Below are positions 47,746-57,803 of a stretch of 64,000 nt of DNA, in pieces. The stretch covers positions 1 through 64,000 of the forward strand of contig JAPOSZ010000031.1 in the NCBI GenBank assembly GCA_026709415.1, given 5' to 3'. Positions within the stretch are counted from its first letter, which is position 1. Every line of letters begins with the position of its first letter. The position numbers were made by a program, and so were the translations under genes. The DNA is from Flavobacteriaceae bacterium. Lineage in GTDB: Bacteria; Bacteroidota; Bacteroidia; Flavobacteriales; Flavobacteriaceae. The notes below the pieces were generated by a model. That model made no database searches, was not told where the DNA came from, and saw nothing but the letters and a program-made list of their open reading frames with translations.

Positions 47746-48159
47746 TCAATTGCTACGCAATCCTATTTTTAAGTGCTTGTGAAGTTCCCCTCCGTATTCT
47801 TTATCTTCTTTAATGTAATGGTATATACGATGGATCGATACCATATCGATTCTTGATTTTCTGGCTTCTTGACGAATTTTTTGTGGAGACCAACCAAATT
47901 GTTTCACTTTGTCATCGATATAGGATTTCATTTCAGAAGTTAATTTTTTAGGTTTTCTTTTGATTTTAAATTCTTCGGCTCGTTGATTGGCTTTGATGGC
48001 GTTGTATTTATTTTTTCGAGAAGAATTCCTTTTGACTTCTCTATAGACACTGGATTGGTTTCGCTTTATTGCTTGAGCAATTTGTACTATTGAATAGTTC
48101 CGAGCTAGGTATATTTCTATGAGTTGCCTTTGTCCGTAGGTGAATCGTTTGTATTTCAC
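47746..48159 (-). pseudogene. IS30-family transposase, 5' fragment
   Basis: A 137-codon frame starting MKYKRFTYGQRQLIEIYLAR contains the IS30 helix-turn-helix (YSIVQIAQAIKRNQSSVYRE) and the following LTSEMKSYIDDKVKQFGWSP and SIHRIYHYIKED blocks. The DDE catalytic core, about 180 further residues, is missing: the chain stops after HLKIGLRSN. It is therefore a 3'-truncated relic, 54 bp upstream of rplU and on the same strand. No inverted repeat was found. Confidence 0.8.
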
Positions 48160-48214
48160 CTTTCCAATTTAGAACTTTTTCAATAATTCCAAATAATATA
48201 ATTCCTCTGTATCA

Positions 48215-50851
48215 TTAAAATCTATAATCTAGTTTAAATAGACCAGTCCGAGGTTGAATTCTGTATTCTGAAGTGGTAGTCCCAAGACGGCTAACATTAA
48301 CTGACTTAATTGTATTTTGATCCAAAAGATTGACAAACTCTAGTCCAATTGTCAGTTTGTTTCTCATGATAATATAGTCATAGTTCAAGTTGATAAACCA
48401 AAAATCTTGCTGGGTGTTATCTCTGTTATAGGCACTCCTATCTATCACCGTCTTAAAGGTCATGCTTCTATTGGGCTTGTATACCAAGTCAATAAATTGA
48501 CTGCTGGCGTATACTGTTGGTCTTGTCATGCCATTGACAGAAACATCTGGGGTTTGAAAATTAATGCCAACCACAACATCAAGGTGATCAAAAGCAGACG
48601 TTCTGATTTCTACACCCATCCCATAATTATTGCTTTTATAGGTGTTTTTTTCAGATTCAACAAAAAAATAATAATCACTGTAACTGTAGTTTAATTTCAA
48701 TTTAATATTGGTAAAAATCTTTTTAAGATAATAACCGGATGTCGACCAAAAACTAGTAGAGGATTGGTTTTTGACTAAAACCAATTCACTAATCTGATAG
48801 TTTTGGGTGATGGTTTGCTTTGATGTTATAAAATCATGCTGTTTACTGAAAACAACTCCCGTATCAAAAGACATTCTTCTGGTAGGTCCGCCAATGTAAT
48901 AAGATACAATGAAACTTGATTGGTTTAAAAAATCCATGAATCCAAGCCCCCTCTGAAGTGAATTTCGATCTAATAGCAAATAATCTGAAGAGACATCTGT
49001 TAGACCGCTAATGGAGGTAGTGGCATAATCGTAATTCATAGAAAAGAAATGGCTTTGGGTAAAAGTCCATTTGAAGTCAATATTCCCTTCCAAAAAGTAT
49101 TTGGTGGCATCCTTTTCTTCATTCGAAGTTTTTAACGACGTATTCACTGTCGAAAAATTGATGCGTGGCGTGATTTTTATATTGTTGAATGCCATTTGAC
49201 GAGATATCATTGCTTGGGATTCAAAAATGGAATATTTGTTGTTGTCTATAAAATCATTCCATTCAGAGTCAAGAATAATATCGGTAGGAGCATCAAGCGA
49301 TTCCTTTCTGTAATTGGTTTGAAGGCCTATATTCCACAGGTTACCTTTTGACATTTGTTGCGTGTAACGAATGTTTGCCGTTGCATAATCCAATCGATGA
49401 TGGATATTTTGATTGTAGCGACTCATCGAAGTGCTTTCAGACAATTCTTCAAAAAAATTCTGATTACTAGAATACTCTTGTGGTTGATGTTGGTAGGCAT
49501 AATTTCCTTTAACTTGCAGTGCTTGTTTATTTGTAATCCTTAAAGTGTAGTCCACCTTTTGCGTCAATAAATGTTCATTAGTCGATAATGCTTCTAAAGA
49601 ATTAATATCGTTAAAATCGAATGACACTCCACTAATACGTTCATTGTCCTTATAACTTCCTCGGTATTCCAACAGTTGGTCTTTGGATAATTGGTATTTT
49701 ACTTTTGAACTAATCGTCCATCTCTTTGTGTCTCTTTTAAGACTGTATGTTTCGTTGTTTTCAAAAGCAATTTGATTGATTTCAACGTTCCGATTGGATG
49801 CACTAAAAAAGGATTGTTCATCCCAATGAAACAAAAGTTGTACTCGAGCCTCCATTTTTTTGTTAGGATTAAAAACACTATTGAGCGAAATCGATTCTTG
49901 ATTATTGAAATTTGAATTGCCGAATCTAGAATAAAATGAACCAATATTGATAATGGGTCTTAGTAGTTCCATTTGTAAATCGATGTCCGGAAGAGTGAAA
50001 TTATGGCCATTGGAGCGCCTCCCAATATTATTCATTTCCGTAGTGATGAGCGATTGATTTTTTTTAAAGACGCCAATCAGATTGCCTGCAAACTGGTATT
50101 TCGAATCGATATCAAAGTCTGTTTTGGGTTTGACATTACCAAACCAAACGCTTTTGTATTGTTCCTCCAATAAGACATTCAGCGCAAAATCTCCTGAATC
50201 ATTCAATCCTCTTAACAGATGATTTTCTTGATAATTGCGATACAGTTCCACTTCTTCAATCGGATAATCGGGCATGTTTTGACTCAAGCGTTTGTAGTCA
50301 TCACCCACTAAATCAGAACCTTCAATCATGATTTTCTCCACTTCTTTTCCTTCGAATTTTACCGTTCCATCTGAAGTCACTTCAACGCCTGGCAGATTTT
50401 CCAGCAAATCTTCTAAGACTTGTTCATCCCCTCGCCGAAAATGTTCTGCTCGATAAACGACGGTATCTTTTTTAACAATTACGGGTTGGGCGCCTTCTAA
50501 AGTCACATCTTTCAGTTTTTGGGGATTTAGTTTTAAAGAAACATTGAATTCAATCTTTTTATCTGAGGTATCACTAGACAGTACTTCTGATACACTATGA
50601 AAATGTAGCTTTGAAAACTGGATATGCAAATCCCCACTAACTTCAACATTTAATTCGTATTTCCCTTCGGCGTCCGTAAAGGTATAGTCCATGATTTCTG
50701 AACTATCTGATGATTTTTTAATCGTAACTTGACAAAATGATATAGGTTTTCCTTCTTCGTTAGTGACAACTCCTGATATGCTCCATTGAGAAGCCACATC
50801 ATGGGGCCAAGAAAAAATGGCGAAAAGAACTAAAATGTTTACAAACCTCAT
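48215..50851 (-). CDS. TonB-receptor-like outer-membrane beta-barrel protein
   Basis: The protein has 878 residues. A signal peptide (MRFVNILVLFAIFSWPHDVA) is followed by a carboxypeptidase-regulatory-like domain (SGVVTNEEGKPISFCQVTIK, about residues 25-110). A plug-like segment follows (VVYRAEHFRRGDEQVLEDLL, ENLPGVEVTSDG). The rest alternates polar and hydrophobic strands and ends in Phe, typical of outer-membrane barrels. No clear TonB box is seen. In Bacteroidota such proteins are often encoded beside GLPGLI genes, as here. The cargo is unknown. Confidence 0.83.
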   Translation of the reverse strand: MRFVNILVLFAIFSWPHDVASQWSISGVVTNEEGKPISFCQVTIKKSSDSSEIMDYTFTDAEGKYELNVEVSGDLHIQFSKLHFHSVSEVLSSDTSDKKIEFNVSLKLNPQKLKDVTLEGAQPVIVKKDTVVYRAEHFRRGDEQVLEDLLENLPGVEVTSDGTVKFEGKEVEKIMIEGSDLVGDDYKRLSQNMPDYPIEEVELYRNYQENHLLRGLNDSGDFALNVLLEEQYKSVWFGNVKPKTDFDIDSKYQFAGNLIGVFKKNQSLITTEMNNIGRRSNGHNFTLPDIDLQMELLRPIINIGSFYSRFGNSNFNNQESISLNSVFNPNKKMEARVQLLFHWDEQSFFSASNRNVEINQIAFENNETYSLKRDTKRWTISSKVKYQLSKDQLLEYRGSYKDNERISGVSFDFNDINSLEALSTNEHLLTQKVDYTLRITNKQALQVKGNYAYQHQPQEYSSNQNFFEELSESTSMSRYNQNIHHRLDYATANIRYTQQMSKGNLWNIGLQTNYRKESLDAPTDIILDSEWNDFIDNNKYSIFESQAMISRQMAFNNIKITPRINFSTVNTSLKTSNEEKDATKYFLEGNIDFKWTFTQSHFFSMNYDYATTSISGLTDVSSDYLLLDRNSLQRGLGFMDFLNQSSFIVSYYIGGPTRRMSFDTGVVFSKQHDFITSKQTITQNYQISELVLVKNQSSTSFWSTSGYYLKKIFTNIKLKLNYSYSDYYFFVESEKNTYKSNNYGMGVEIRTSAFDHLDVVVGINFQTPDVSVNGMTRPTVYASSQFIDLVYKPNRSMTFKTVIDRSAYNRDNTQQDFWFINLNYDYIIMRNKLTIGLEFVNLLDQNTIKSVNVSRLGTTTSEYRIQPRTGLFKLDYRF

Positions 50852-50944
50852 TTATATTTTTGAAACTATACTATTCGGTGTAACAGTAAAATTTCGCGTT
50901 GGTTATGAAAAAACCAGCCTAGTGATACAAATCTAAGATTTGTT

Positions 50945-51750
50945 TTACTGATCACACTCTTTTTGTATACGGTCATAATCAACCGTTATACCTGCAATGG
51001 TGATATTTCTTGGCATTTTTGATTTCAATTTTTTGATTTGAGCCTCGTTTTCTTGATTAAAAAGTCTGAAATCATCGTCACAATTGATGATGTCGTCAGG
51101 CTTCGGATCCAATTTCTCAATTTCAGGCCAACTGATATCATGAGTGACTTTGGACAATGAGAAACTAACTCTATCATCTTGGCTTATCCCGGAGACTACA
51201 GTTCCCGGCAATCCATCTATTTTCCATGGTCCTATGGGAACGGGGATTTCATTGGTATACCAAACGATGTAATCTCTTCCTCCAAATTTTCCAATGGCTT
51301 TTTGGCAGTTGAAACTATTGATAATCTTCGATTCTGCTTGCAAATTCCATTTGATTGTTTCAGTATTTTCTTTTAGAATGAATTCTTTACCCAAGGCTTT
51401 ATATGATCTTCTCGAAAGCCGAAATCTATCATTAAAACTCGTTTGTGTATACCATTGAGGATATTGATCCAAAAAAGGAGGGGTCCATCCACGACCATCA
51501 AACTTTATTTCAATGCCTTTGAGAATGTCTTCCTTATTCAGTGTTATTTTTCCTTTAATTCCTTTTCTTCTGTTCGTTCACTTGCTAAAGGGTCAACTAC
51601 AAAAAAAATAGCTTCTCCGTTGTAATAATGCAGAATCCCTTTTGAGTTGTATTTACCAAATCCTGTTACATCATATTCAAGTTGAATACTTGTTGATTGA
51701 GCTTGTATCGGAGAACTGGCTACCAGAAGAAATAGGAAATACTTGAACAT
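50945..51750 (-). pseudogene. GLPGLI-family secreted protein, frameshifted
   Basis: The N-terminal part (51544-51750) begins MFKYFLFLLVASSPIQAQST, a signal peptide, then SIQLEYDVTGFGKYNSKGIL. It breaks at a run of five A (plus strand T5 at 51547-51551). Adding one base there joins it to an open frame (KITLNKEDILKGIEIKF, WTPPFLDQYPQWYTQ) that continues to 50945 and contains the family motif WKIDGLPGTVVSG. The paralogue at 52051-52848 is intact and similar throughout. So this is a one-base deletion, or a sequencing error in a homopolymer. The family is secreted and of unknown function. Confidence 0.75.
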
Positions 51751-51793
51751 ATGTTTGATTGTTTTGAGAAATAATACTTCAAAAGTATGAATA

Positions 51794-51809
51794 CCCCCCC
51801 CTTTTTTTT
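51794..51809. repeat. C8/T8 homopolymer tract
   Basis: Eight C followed by eight T on the plus strand (A8G8 upstream of the frameshifted GLPGLI gene, 44-59 bp before its start). Such tracts change length easily and could alter promoter spacing or spoil assembly. No other tract of this kind was noticed in the window. Confidence 0.7.
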
Positions 51810-52050
51810 GAACTTTTTTCAATACGGCGGCTTTCTTTTGATGTTCGATGGTTCCCTTTTTGGTCATCCCAATCCGTTTTTTCAGTCAGAGGATACGGAG
51901 GCAGAAGGCGTTCCTAGGATGTCAACGACTGACCAGTTCAACGATCTAGTGCAACATGAGCCCAAGTTGATTCGAAGTCTATGATAATTGGTCCTTTGGC
52001 CATATCCCATTATTTTAACTTATAACCTCCCCTACTTTGCACATCATCAA

Positions 52051-52848
52051 CTAATCACATTCTTTTTGAACTAAATTCGTTGTGATATCTAACCTCGCCG
52101 CGAATCCTCTTGATAATCTTGCCTTAAATTGTTTGTCCCTTTCTATAGAGTTTTGCTCTAAAAGTCTGAAATACTCTTCACAATAAATTGTATTTTCAGG
52201 ATCAGGACTCAACTTCTCAATATTTGGCCAATCCAAATCAAAAAGGACTTTAGACAATAAAAAACTAACTTCTTTCGAATCTGAACCTTCAACTATTGCT
52301 CCTGGTAACCCATCCAGTTTCCACGGTCCTATATTAATAGGGATTTCATTGGTATACCATACTGTGTAATCTCTCCCTCCAAATTTTCCATTGGCTTTCT
52401 GACAATTGAAACCATTGATTTGCTTAGATTCAGATTGTAGATTCCATTCGATTATTCCCATATCTTCTTTTAGAACAAGCTCTTGATCTAAAAATTCAAA
52501 ATCGACACTCGAAAATCTAACTCCTTCATTTAAAATCATTTGTGAGTAAAATGGGGGAAACTTACTGTCAGATGACGGTATCTGGTTAAGTGATTCTAAA
52601 ATAAATTCCATACCACTGAAAGCCTCCCCCTCATTCAATGGCATGTCCGTTATTATCACTTGCTTTTCTTGATGACTGTTTCGCGAGTCTACAATGTAAA
52701 ATATAGCTTCCTCATTGTGATAATGTAGAATCCCTTTCAAGTTGTTTTTTCCAAATCCAGTCACATGATATTCAAGTTGAATACTTGAAGGTTGAGCATA
52801 TATAAAATACCCACCTAATAGAAACAACGGAAGGTTTCTTAACACCAC
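52051..52848 (-). CDS. GLPGLI-family secreted protein
   Basis: About 265 residues from a GTG at 52848 that precedes a signal peptide (VVLRNLPLFLLGGYFIYAQP); no in-frame ATG exists and a TTG at 52902 is the alternative. SIQLEYHVTGFGKNNLKGIL, FNCQKANGKFGGRDYTVWYT and NIGPWKLDGLPGAIVEG define the family. A periplasmic or surface role is likely. It is the intact relative of 50945-51750. The TonB-like barrel beyond that copy may be its partner. Confidence 0.8.
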   Translation of the reverse strand: MVLRNLPLFLLGGYFIYAQPSSIQLEYHVTGFGKNNLKGILHYHNEEAIFYIVDSRNSHQEKQVIITDMPLNEGEAFSGMEFILESLNQIPSSDSKFPPFYSQMILNEGVRFSSVDFEFLDQELVLKEDMGIIEWNLQSESKQINGFNCQKANGKFGGRDYTVWYTNEIPINIGPWKLDGLPGAIVEGSDSKEVSFLLSKVLFDLDWPNIEKLSPDPENTIYCEEYFRLLEQNSIERDKQFKARLSRGFAARLDITTNLVQKECD

Positions 52849-52898
52849 TTTGATGGCTGAACGGGCATGATTCAAAGATAAAGAATATGCCACAGAGA

Positions 52899-54230
52899 TC
52901 AATATTTATAATGCTCTGGTTTAAATGGTCCCTGAGGAAGCACTCCGATATAATTTGCTTGTTGTTCTGATAATTTGGTTAACTCCACCCCCAGATGATT
53001 TAAATGGAAATTGGCTACTTGTTCGTCTAAATGCTTCGGTAATGTATAAACTTTATTTTCGTAGTGTTCTGGATTATTCCACAGTTCCATTTGAGCAAGG
53101 ACTTGGTTGGTAAACGAATTGCTCATAACAAAACTTGGGTGTCCCGATGCACAACTTAAATTGACGAGCCGACCTTCAGCTAAAACAATTATCTGATGAT
53201 TGTTTTCTAAAGTATACAGGGCAACTTGAGGTTTGATCTCTGTCTTCGTGTGGCCATGGTGTTGGTTGAGCCACTTCATATCAATTTCATTATCAAAATG
53301 ACCAATATTGCATACCACGGCTTTATCCTTCATTTTCATAAAATGTCGTTCACAAACCACATCTCTGTTTCCAGTAGCAGTAATGATAATATCAGCATTT
53401 TGAATAACGGTTTCTAGTTTTTTCACTTCAAAACCATCCATTGCTGCTTGTAATGCACAAATCGGATCTATTTCAGTGATGGTAACAATAGCTCCAACTC
53501 CTCTGAACGAAGCCGCAGTCCCTTTACCTACATCACCATATCCACAAACCACAACTCTTTTACTTGCCAACATCAAATCTGTTGCTCTGCGTATAGCATC
53601 AACGGCACTCTCGCGACAACCATATTTATTGTCAAATTTTGATTTGGTCACCGAATCATTAACATTGATTGCCGGAAGCGGCAAAACACCTCTTTTTTCT
53701 CTTTCATACAATCGCAAAACGCCAGTAGTGGTTTCCTCTGTAACACCTTTGATTCCACCAATTAATTCTGGATAGTCATCCAAAACCATTTTGGTTAAAT
53801 CGCCCCCATCATCCAAAATCATATTAAGTGGGGTTTGATCTTGACCAAAAAATAGAGTTTGTTCTATACACCAATCAAATTCTTTTTCATTCATCCCTTT
53901 CCAAGCATAGACCTGAATACCTCGATGGGCTATATATGCTGCGGCATGATCTTGAGTCGAAAAAATATTGCAAGAACTCCAGGTAACTTGGGCTCCCAAA
54001 TCAACCAAGGTATCAATCAAAACCGCTGTTTGAATCGTCATGTGCAAGCAGCCAGCAATTCTTGCCCCCTGCAGCGGCTTTGTTTTTTTAAATTGTTTTC
54101 TTAAAGCCATTAATCCCGGCATCTCGGCTTCTGCCAGTTGAACTTCTTTTTTCCCCCAATCCACTAAAGATAAATCCTTGACTTTATGTCTGATGAATGA
54201 AGTTTTTAATTGGGAATTATATACTTTCAT
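52899..54230 (-). CDS. ahcY: Adenosylhomocysteinase
   Basis: 443 residues from the ATG at 54230. LADWG-like [53 protein letters not shown] and the NAD motif [16 protein letters not shown] are intact. It recycles S-adenosylhomocysteine after methylation. Its first six codons (MKVYNS) lie inside the left 24-bp inverted repeat of the adjacent tnpB element, and the tnpB stop overlaps its start region. The N-terminus is thus partly element-derived, and its promoter must lie in or beyond the element. Confidence 0.95.
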   Translation of the reverse strand: MKVYNSQLKTSFIRHKVKDLSLVDWGKKEVQLAEAEMPGLMALRKQFKKTKPLQGARIAGCLHMTIQTAVLIDTLVDLGAQVTWSSCNIFSTQDHAAAYIAHRGIQVYAWKGMNEKEFDWCIEQTLFFGQDQTPLNMILDDGGDLTKMVLDDYPELIGGIKGVTEETTTGVLRLYEREKRGVLPLPAINVNDSVTKSKFDNKYGCRESAVDAIRRATDLMLASKRVVVCGYGDVGKGTAASFRGVGAIVTITEIDPICALQAAMDGFEVKKLETVIQNADIIITATGNRDVVCERHFMKMKDKAVVCNIGHFDNEIDMKWLNQHHGHTKTEIKPQVALYTLENNHQIIVLAEGRLVNLSCASGHPSFVMSNSFTNQVLAQMELWNNPEHYENKVYTLPKHLDEQVANFHLNHLGVELTKLSEQQANYIGVLPQGPFKPEHYKY

Positions 54231-55527
54231 AACCATTATTGACAAAATGATTATTATGGTCCGATTGACACTTCAATGTATTTAGCCTCCCATCCGTACA
54301 GATGATTGGTCTTACAAATACTCCATGTCCGTTTTTTAATATGGTCCCCTTCCCGGAGGCCCATATGTTTTGTGCCCCATTAATATCCGCGTTCTCCGTA
54401 TGACCGCATTGCTGACAAACAAATCGTGATTGAGAACAACGATTATGCTTTGATACATACCCGCAACAAGAACACATTTGAGATGTATAGGCTGGATGAA
54501 CCTTATGAACAACACCTCTTTCCGATAAATGCTGTTCCAATTGATACCATCCCGTGCCTAAGATCACTCGATTTAAACCTGATTTTGATTTTACATTTTT
54601 ACCAGGTTGGTCGATCGTCCCACGAGCAGACGCCGTCATGCCTTTGGTTCTCAGGTCTTCCATGACGACAGAACGACTCTTAGTGGTGATTTGGTTCGCG
54701 ATATGTATTAAATCGTTTTTTCTGATATTTTTTATTTTTTCATGGTGTCGATTGATCGTTAATTGTGTTTTGTAGGACCGACGACTACCTTTTTTCTGTC
54801 GAGCTTTCTTTCGTTGCCAATATTGGATTCCTTTTTGGATTTGATCTGTATTGGTTAAATGATATAATTGCCCTTGATGATCCGCTACTTGTCCGACATT
54901 ACGATCAATACCAATCCCTAACCCATCTTCTTTTTGTTCCATAGCATCCACTTGATAACATACCGTTAAGTACCATTTACCTGTGATCGATTGAACGATA
55001 CGCCCTGATTTAAAAATAAAGTTTTGATAACGCTTCAGTTGTTTGTGATAATGAATCAATTTAATATCATGCCCCTTCTTCATCCGAAAATAAATACCCT
55101 CTTCTTTTGTTTTGAATTGATGGTTTATTTCAATGGGTATCGATGGTCGATTTCGATGTTTGCTTTTATAGCGTGGTTTTCCTCGCTTTTTAGTCACGAA
55201 AGCACGATAAGCATCAGACACATCTTTTAACATCACGCGTGTTATTGATTTTGGATAATTTTTCAACCAAGGAGCGGTTTGATTTTTATAGATAACATAC
55301 CATCGACATAATGAAAAAAAACTAAAATTAGATTGTTTGGTTTCCTGGTATTGTTTTTCAATTTTTTCTAATGCTTGATTCCATAAATGACGATTCGCCC
55401 CGGCTACTTGATGTAACCAACGATAATTTGATGGTGAAGTCCGAATTCGATAACGTATTTGAATGTAAGTTTTCTTCATCTCTCTATAAAGATACCACTT
55501 TTTTGGTTATGAAAGTATATAATTCCC
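54212..55527. mobile_element. tnpB element flanked by perfect 24-bp inverted repeats
   Basis: Left arm 54212-54235 begins GGGAATTATATACTTTCATA and ends ACCA. Right arm 55504-55527 is its exact reverse complement. They enclose tnpB closely. The last tnpB codons and its stop lie in the left arm, which also encodes the first codons of ahcY. IS605-type elements normally have subterminal hairpins rather than long terminal inverted repeats, so the boundary is unusual. No target duplication was found. Confidence 0.65.
54217..55479 (-). CDS. tnpB: TnpB-type RNA-guided nuclease of an IS200/IS605-like element
   Basis: The protein has 420 residues and appears intact. RuvC-like residues: Asp in [14 protein letters not shown], Glu in [12 protein letters not shown] and Asp in [13 protein letters not shown]. 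The zinc ribbon is [11 protein letters not shown] with the pair [12 protein letters not shown]. The N-terminal helix-turn-helix-like start is [16 protein letters not shown]. No tnpA is nearby, so it would need one in trans. The guide RNA of such systems usually overlaps the 3' end of tnpB, which here runs into the left inverted repeat and ahcY. Confidence 0.92.
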   Translation of the reverse strand: MKKTYIQIRYRIRTSPSNYRWLHQVAGANRHLWNQALEKIEKQYQETKQSNFSFFSLCRWYVIYKNQTAPWLKNYPKSITRVMLKDVSDAYRAFVTKKRGKPRYKSKHRNRPSIPIEINHQFKTKEEGIYFRMKKGHDIKLIHYHKQLKRYQNFIFKSGRIVQSITGKWYLTVCYQVDAMEQKEDGLGIGIDRNVGQVADHQGQLYHLTNTDQIQKGIQYWQRKKARQKKGSRRSYKTQLTINRHHEKIKNIRKNDLIHIANQITTKSRSVVMEDLRTKGMTASARGTIDQPGKNVKSKSGLNRVILGTGWYQLEQHLSERGVVHKVHPAYTSQMCSCCGYVSKHNRCSQSRFVCQQCGHTENADINGAQNIWASGKGTILKNGHGVFVRPIICTDGRLNTLKCQSDHNNHFVNNGYESI

Positions 55528-55591
55528 TTTTAATTCCATTGAAAATATAACTTTGAAACGGAGCACGAAATTACAATTTATCCCCCAGTAA

Positions 55592-56215
55592 ATGCCTTTT
55601 GTTAGTAGAAATGAACTGTTTCAAAATCGGGTAATCGTTGGGGTTTGGAAAATAACTGAAAGCCTATCTGAATTACATTCTCATATAAGGCTTTCTGAGG
55701 TTGATCAAGAGCGTTTTTTCATTAGGAAAAAAGAAAAACACCAAAAATCGTTTTTAGCTTCACGAATTTTACTCAAACAGATGGGAATTGATTTGGACGA
55801 TTTATACTATAAAAATCAAACGATTCCCATGTTAAAAAGTGGTAAAAACATATCGATTTCACACACCAATGACTATGTGGTTATATCACTGAGTATAAAA
55901 CATCAAATTGGAATTGATATTGAAAGACATCATTCCAGAATTACTAAATTGGCTTATAAGTTCACAAATTCTAAAGACGGTAATTGTACAAATTCACTAG
56001 ATTTAATAAAGCATTTGACTAGACTTTGGGTGGCCAAAGAAGCCATATATAAAGCCATGAAAAAAGAGGGCATTTCATTTAAAAATCAAATGACAATTCA
56101 TTATGAAAAACAATCAGGAACGGGAAAGTTTTTTTTTGAAGAAAACCAAATACTTTTTGATTTGTACTTTAAAGAAATCGATACCTATTCTCTTTGTGTT
56201 TGTATGAGAACATGA
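55592..56215 (+). CDS. 4'-phosphopantetheinyl transferase superfamily protein
   Basis: The protein has 207 residues. IGIDIERHHSRI holds the Mg-binding Asp-x-Glu, and TRLWVAKEAIYKAMKKEG the WxxKEAxxKA motif. ISISHTNDYVVIS, the conserved His before it, is also present. It transfers phosphopantetheine from CoA to carrier proteins; AcpP at 38644 is a candidate substrate. It starts with ATG and lies about 110 bp from the tnpB start on the opposite strand. Confidence 0.9.
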   Translation: MPFVSRNELFQNRVIVGVWKITESLSELHSHIRLSEVDQERFFIRKKEKHQKSFLASRILLKQMGIDLDDLYYKNQTIPMLKSGKNISISHTNDYVVISLSIKHQIGIDIERHHSRITKLAYKFTNSKDGNCTNSLDLIKHLTRLWVAKEAIYKAMKKEGISFKNQMTIHYEKQSGTGKFFFEENQILFDLYFKEIDTYSLCVCMRT

Positions 56216-56402
56216 TCCAAGGATATGAAAAACGACTTCTGGGTTGGTCCCGCTTCGACTATTTGTCTTTGCATGATATATGGAGTTAATGTGTATTACT
56301 TCACCCCAGATAATTGAGGGTTTGATTGTCTAAAATCCATTTTAGTTCTCTCAAAAATCTACTGGCTTAATTCCTATTTTTGAGCTGAAAAATTTGATTC
56401 AA

Positions 56403-56669
56403 ATGTCACTAAGAGCATCCGTTGATTTGAACCTAACACCACTACAAAACAATTATTCTCAATCAATCAAAGACTTTATCATAAAATTGAGGAACTCTGA
56501 TTTTAAAGTCATTGAAACACCATTGTCTACCCAGATTTATGGACCTTATGATGAATTAATGACATTTTTAACCCAAGAGATCAAAGAAGTTTTTGAAAGT
56601 CAAAAATCAGTGGTTCTTCACTTAAAAATCTTTAATAAGGATAGAAGTCATTATCAAGCCGATTTTTGA
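56403..56669 (+). CDS. Thiamine-binding-like small protein (MTH1187/YkoF type)
   Basis: 88 residues from the ATG at 56403. RASVDLNLTPLQNNYSQSIK, ETPLSTQIYGPYDELMTFLT and VVLHLKIFNKDR match the DUF77/thiamine-binding fold. It is cytoplasmic and has been linked to thiamine or hydroxymethyl-pyrimidine binding in other bacteria. It is encoded 7 bp upstream of the pnuC-like gene, suggesting a shared vitamin role. Confidence 0.75.
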   Translation: MSLRASVDLNLTPLQNNYSQSIKDFIIKLRNSDFKVIETPLSTQIYGPYDELMTFLTQEIKEVFESQKSVVLHLKIFNKDRSHYQADF

Positions 56670-56676
56670 TTTATTA

Positions 56677-57285
56677 TTGACTCCTTACCAAGGCGTTCCA
56701 TTGATTCAAATTTATTTGGAGATTGGGGCTGTCATCTTGGGTTTGTTAAGTGCTTTTTTTGCATCTCGCAATAAAGTATTGGTCTATCCAATGGGCATTA
56801 TTTCTACTCTAATCTTTGTCTATTTACTAGCAAAAGCCGGATTATTGGGAGACATGATTATCAATGCCTATTTTTTCATCATGAGTATTTATGGATGGTA
56901 TTATTGGTCTCGATCAAAAAATGGAGTTAGCTTGAATCCGATCAGTTCAAGTACTTTTTATGATTTTAAAGTGTCTTGTTTGATATTTTTCAGTAGCATC
57001 GTATTTATTGGGGGGATTTATATGATTTTTGACCAATGGATTCAATGGACAGCCTATGTTGATACCTTTACCACGGCTATATTTTTTGCTGGAATGTGGT
57101 TAATGGCCAAAAGGAAAGTAGAACATTGGCTTTTTTGGATTGTTGGTAATCTCATTACGATTCCACTTTATTTTTATAAAGACTTATTAATATCAAGCCT
57201 CCAATACCTGATTCTTACTTTGATTGCTATCGTGGGGTATAAAGCATGGAAAAGAAAGATAACTCAACAAACATTATCCGCATAG
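56677..57285 (+). CDS. PnuC-family vitamin transporter
   Basis: The protein has 202 residues with about seven membrane helices; start TTG at 56677. The family block FFIMSIYGWYYWSRSKNG is clear, as is WLFWIVGNLITIPLYFYKDL. PnuC takes up nicotinamide riboside, while PnuT relatives take up thiamine. A NadR-like kinase follows, favouring nicotinamide riboside; the thiamine-binding-like neighbour favours thiamine. It overlaps the kinase gene by 40 bp. Confidence 0.85.
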   Translation: MTPYQGVPLIQIYLEIGAVILGLLSAFFASRNKVLVYPMGIISTLIFVYLLAKAGLLGDMIINAYFFIMSIYGWYYWSRSKNGVSLNPISSSTFYDFKVSCLIFFSSIVFIGGIYMIFDQWIQWTAYVDTFTTAIFFAGMWLMAKRKVEHWLFWIVGNLITIPLYFYKDLLISSLQYLILTLIAIVGYKAWKRKITQQTLSA

Positions 57286-57803
57286 TTCTTTATGGTCCTG
57301 AATCCACGGGCAAAACAACCTTGGCCATCGATTTAGCAAACCATTATTCAACAAGTTGGGTTCCAGAATTTGCCCGAAATTATCTTCAAGAAAAATGGGA
57401 TTTATACCAAAAGAAGTGTTCTAAGGACGATTTATTAATCATTGCAAAGAAACAATTGGAGTTGGAAAATCAACGACTGATGAAGGCCAATAAAATTCTC
57501 TTTTGTGATACCAATGTTTTGGTAACACAACTTTGGTCCGAAGTCTATTTCGATGGTTATTGTCATCCTAAAATTTTAAACATGGTAACAAAATCAAATT
57601 ATGATTTGTACCTGTTTACTGATATCGATGTGCCGTGGGAAGTCGACGATTTAAGAGACATGCCACATCAACGAGATAAGTTATACCGCTACCATCAAAA
57701 ATTACTGGATTTCTATGGTTTTGAATACTTAAAGATTCAGGGCAATCCTCGAGAACGATTGGATAGAGCCGTTTCCTACATTGATAAAAGATTTGGACTG
57801 TAA
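57246..57803 (+). CDS. NadR-like kinase (P-loop)
   Basis: The protein has 185 residues. Walker A IVLYGPESTGKTTLAIDLAN and the VPEFARNYLQEKW block match the kinase half of NadR, without the adenylyltransferase domain. It likely phosphorylates nicotinamide riboside imported by the adjacent PnuC, trapping it. Its start lies inside the pnuC gene (40-bp overlap). Thiamine as alternative substrate cannot be excluded. Confidence 0.85.
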   Translation: MEKKDNSTNIIRIVLYGPESTGKTTLAIDLANHYSTSWVPEFARNYLQEKWDLYQKKCSKDDLLIIAKKQLELENQRLMKANKILFCDTNVLVTQLWSEVYFDGYCHPKILNMVTKSNYDLYLFTDIDVPWEVDDLRDMPHQRDKLYRYHQKLLDFYGFEYLKIQGNPRERLDRAVSYIDKRFGL

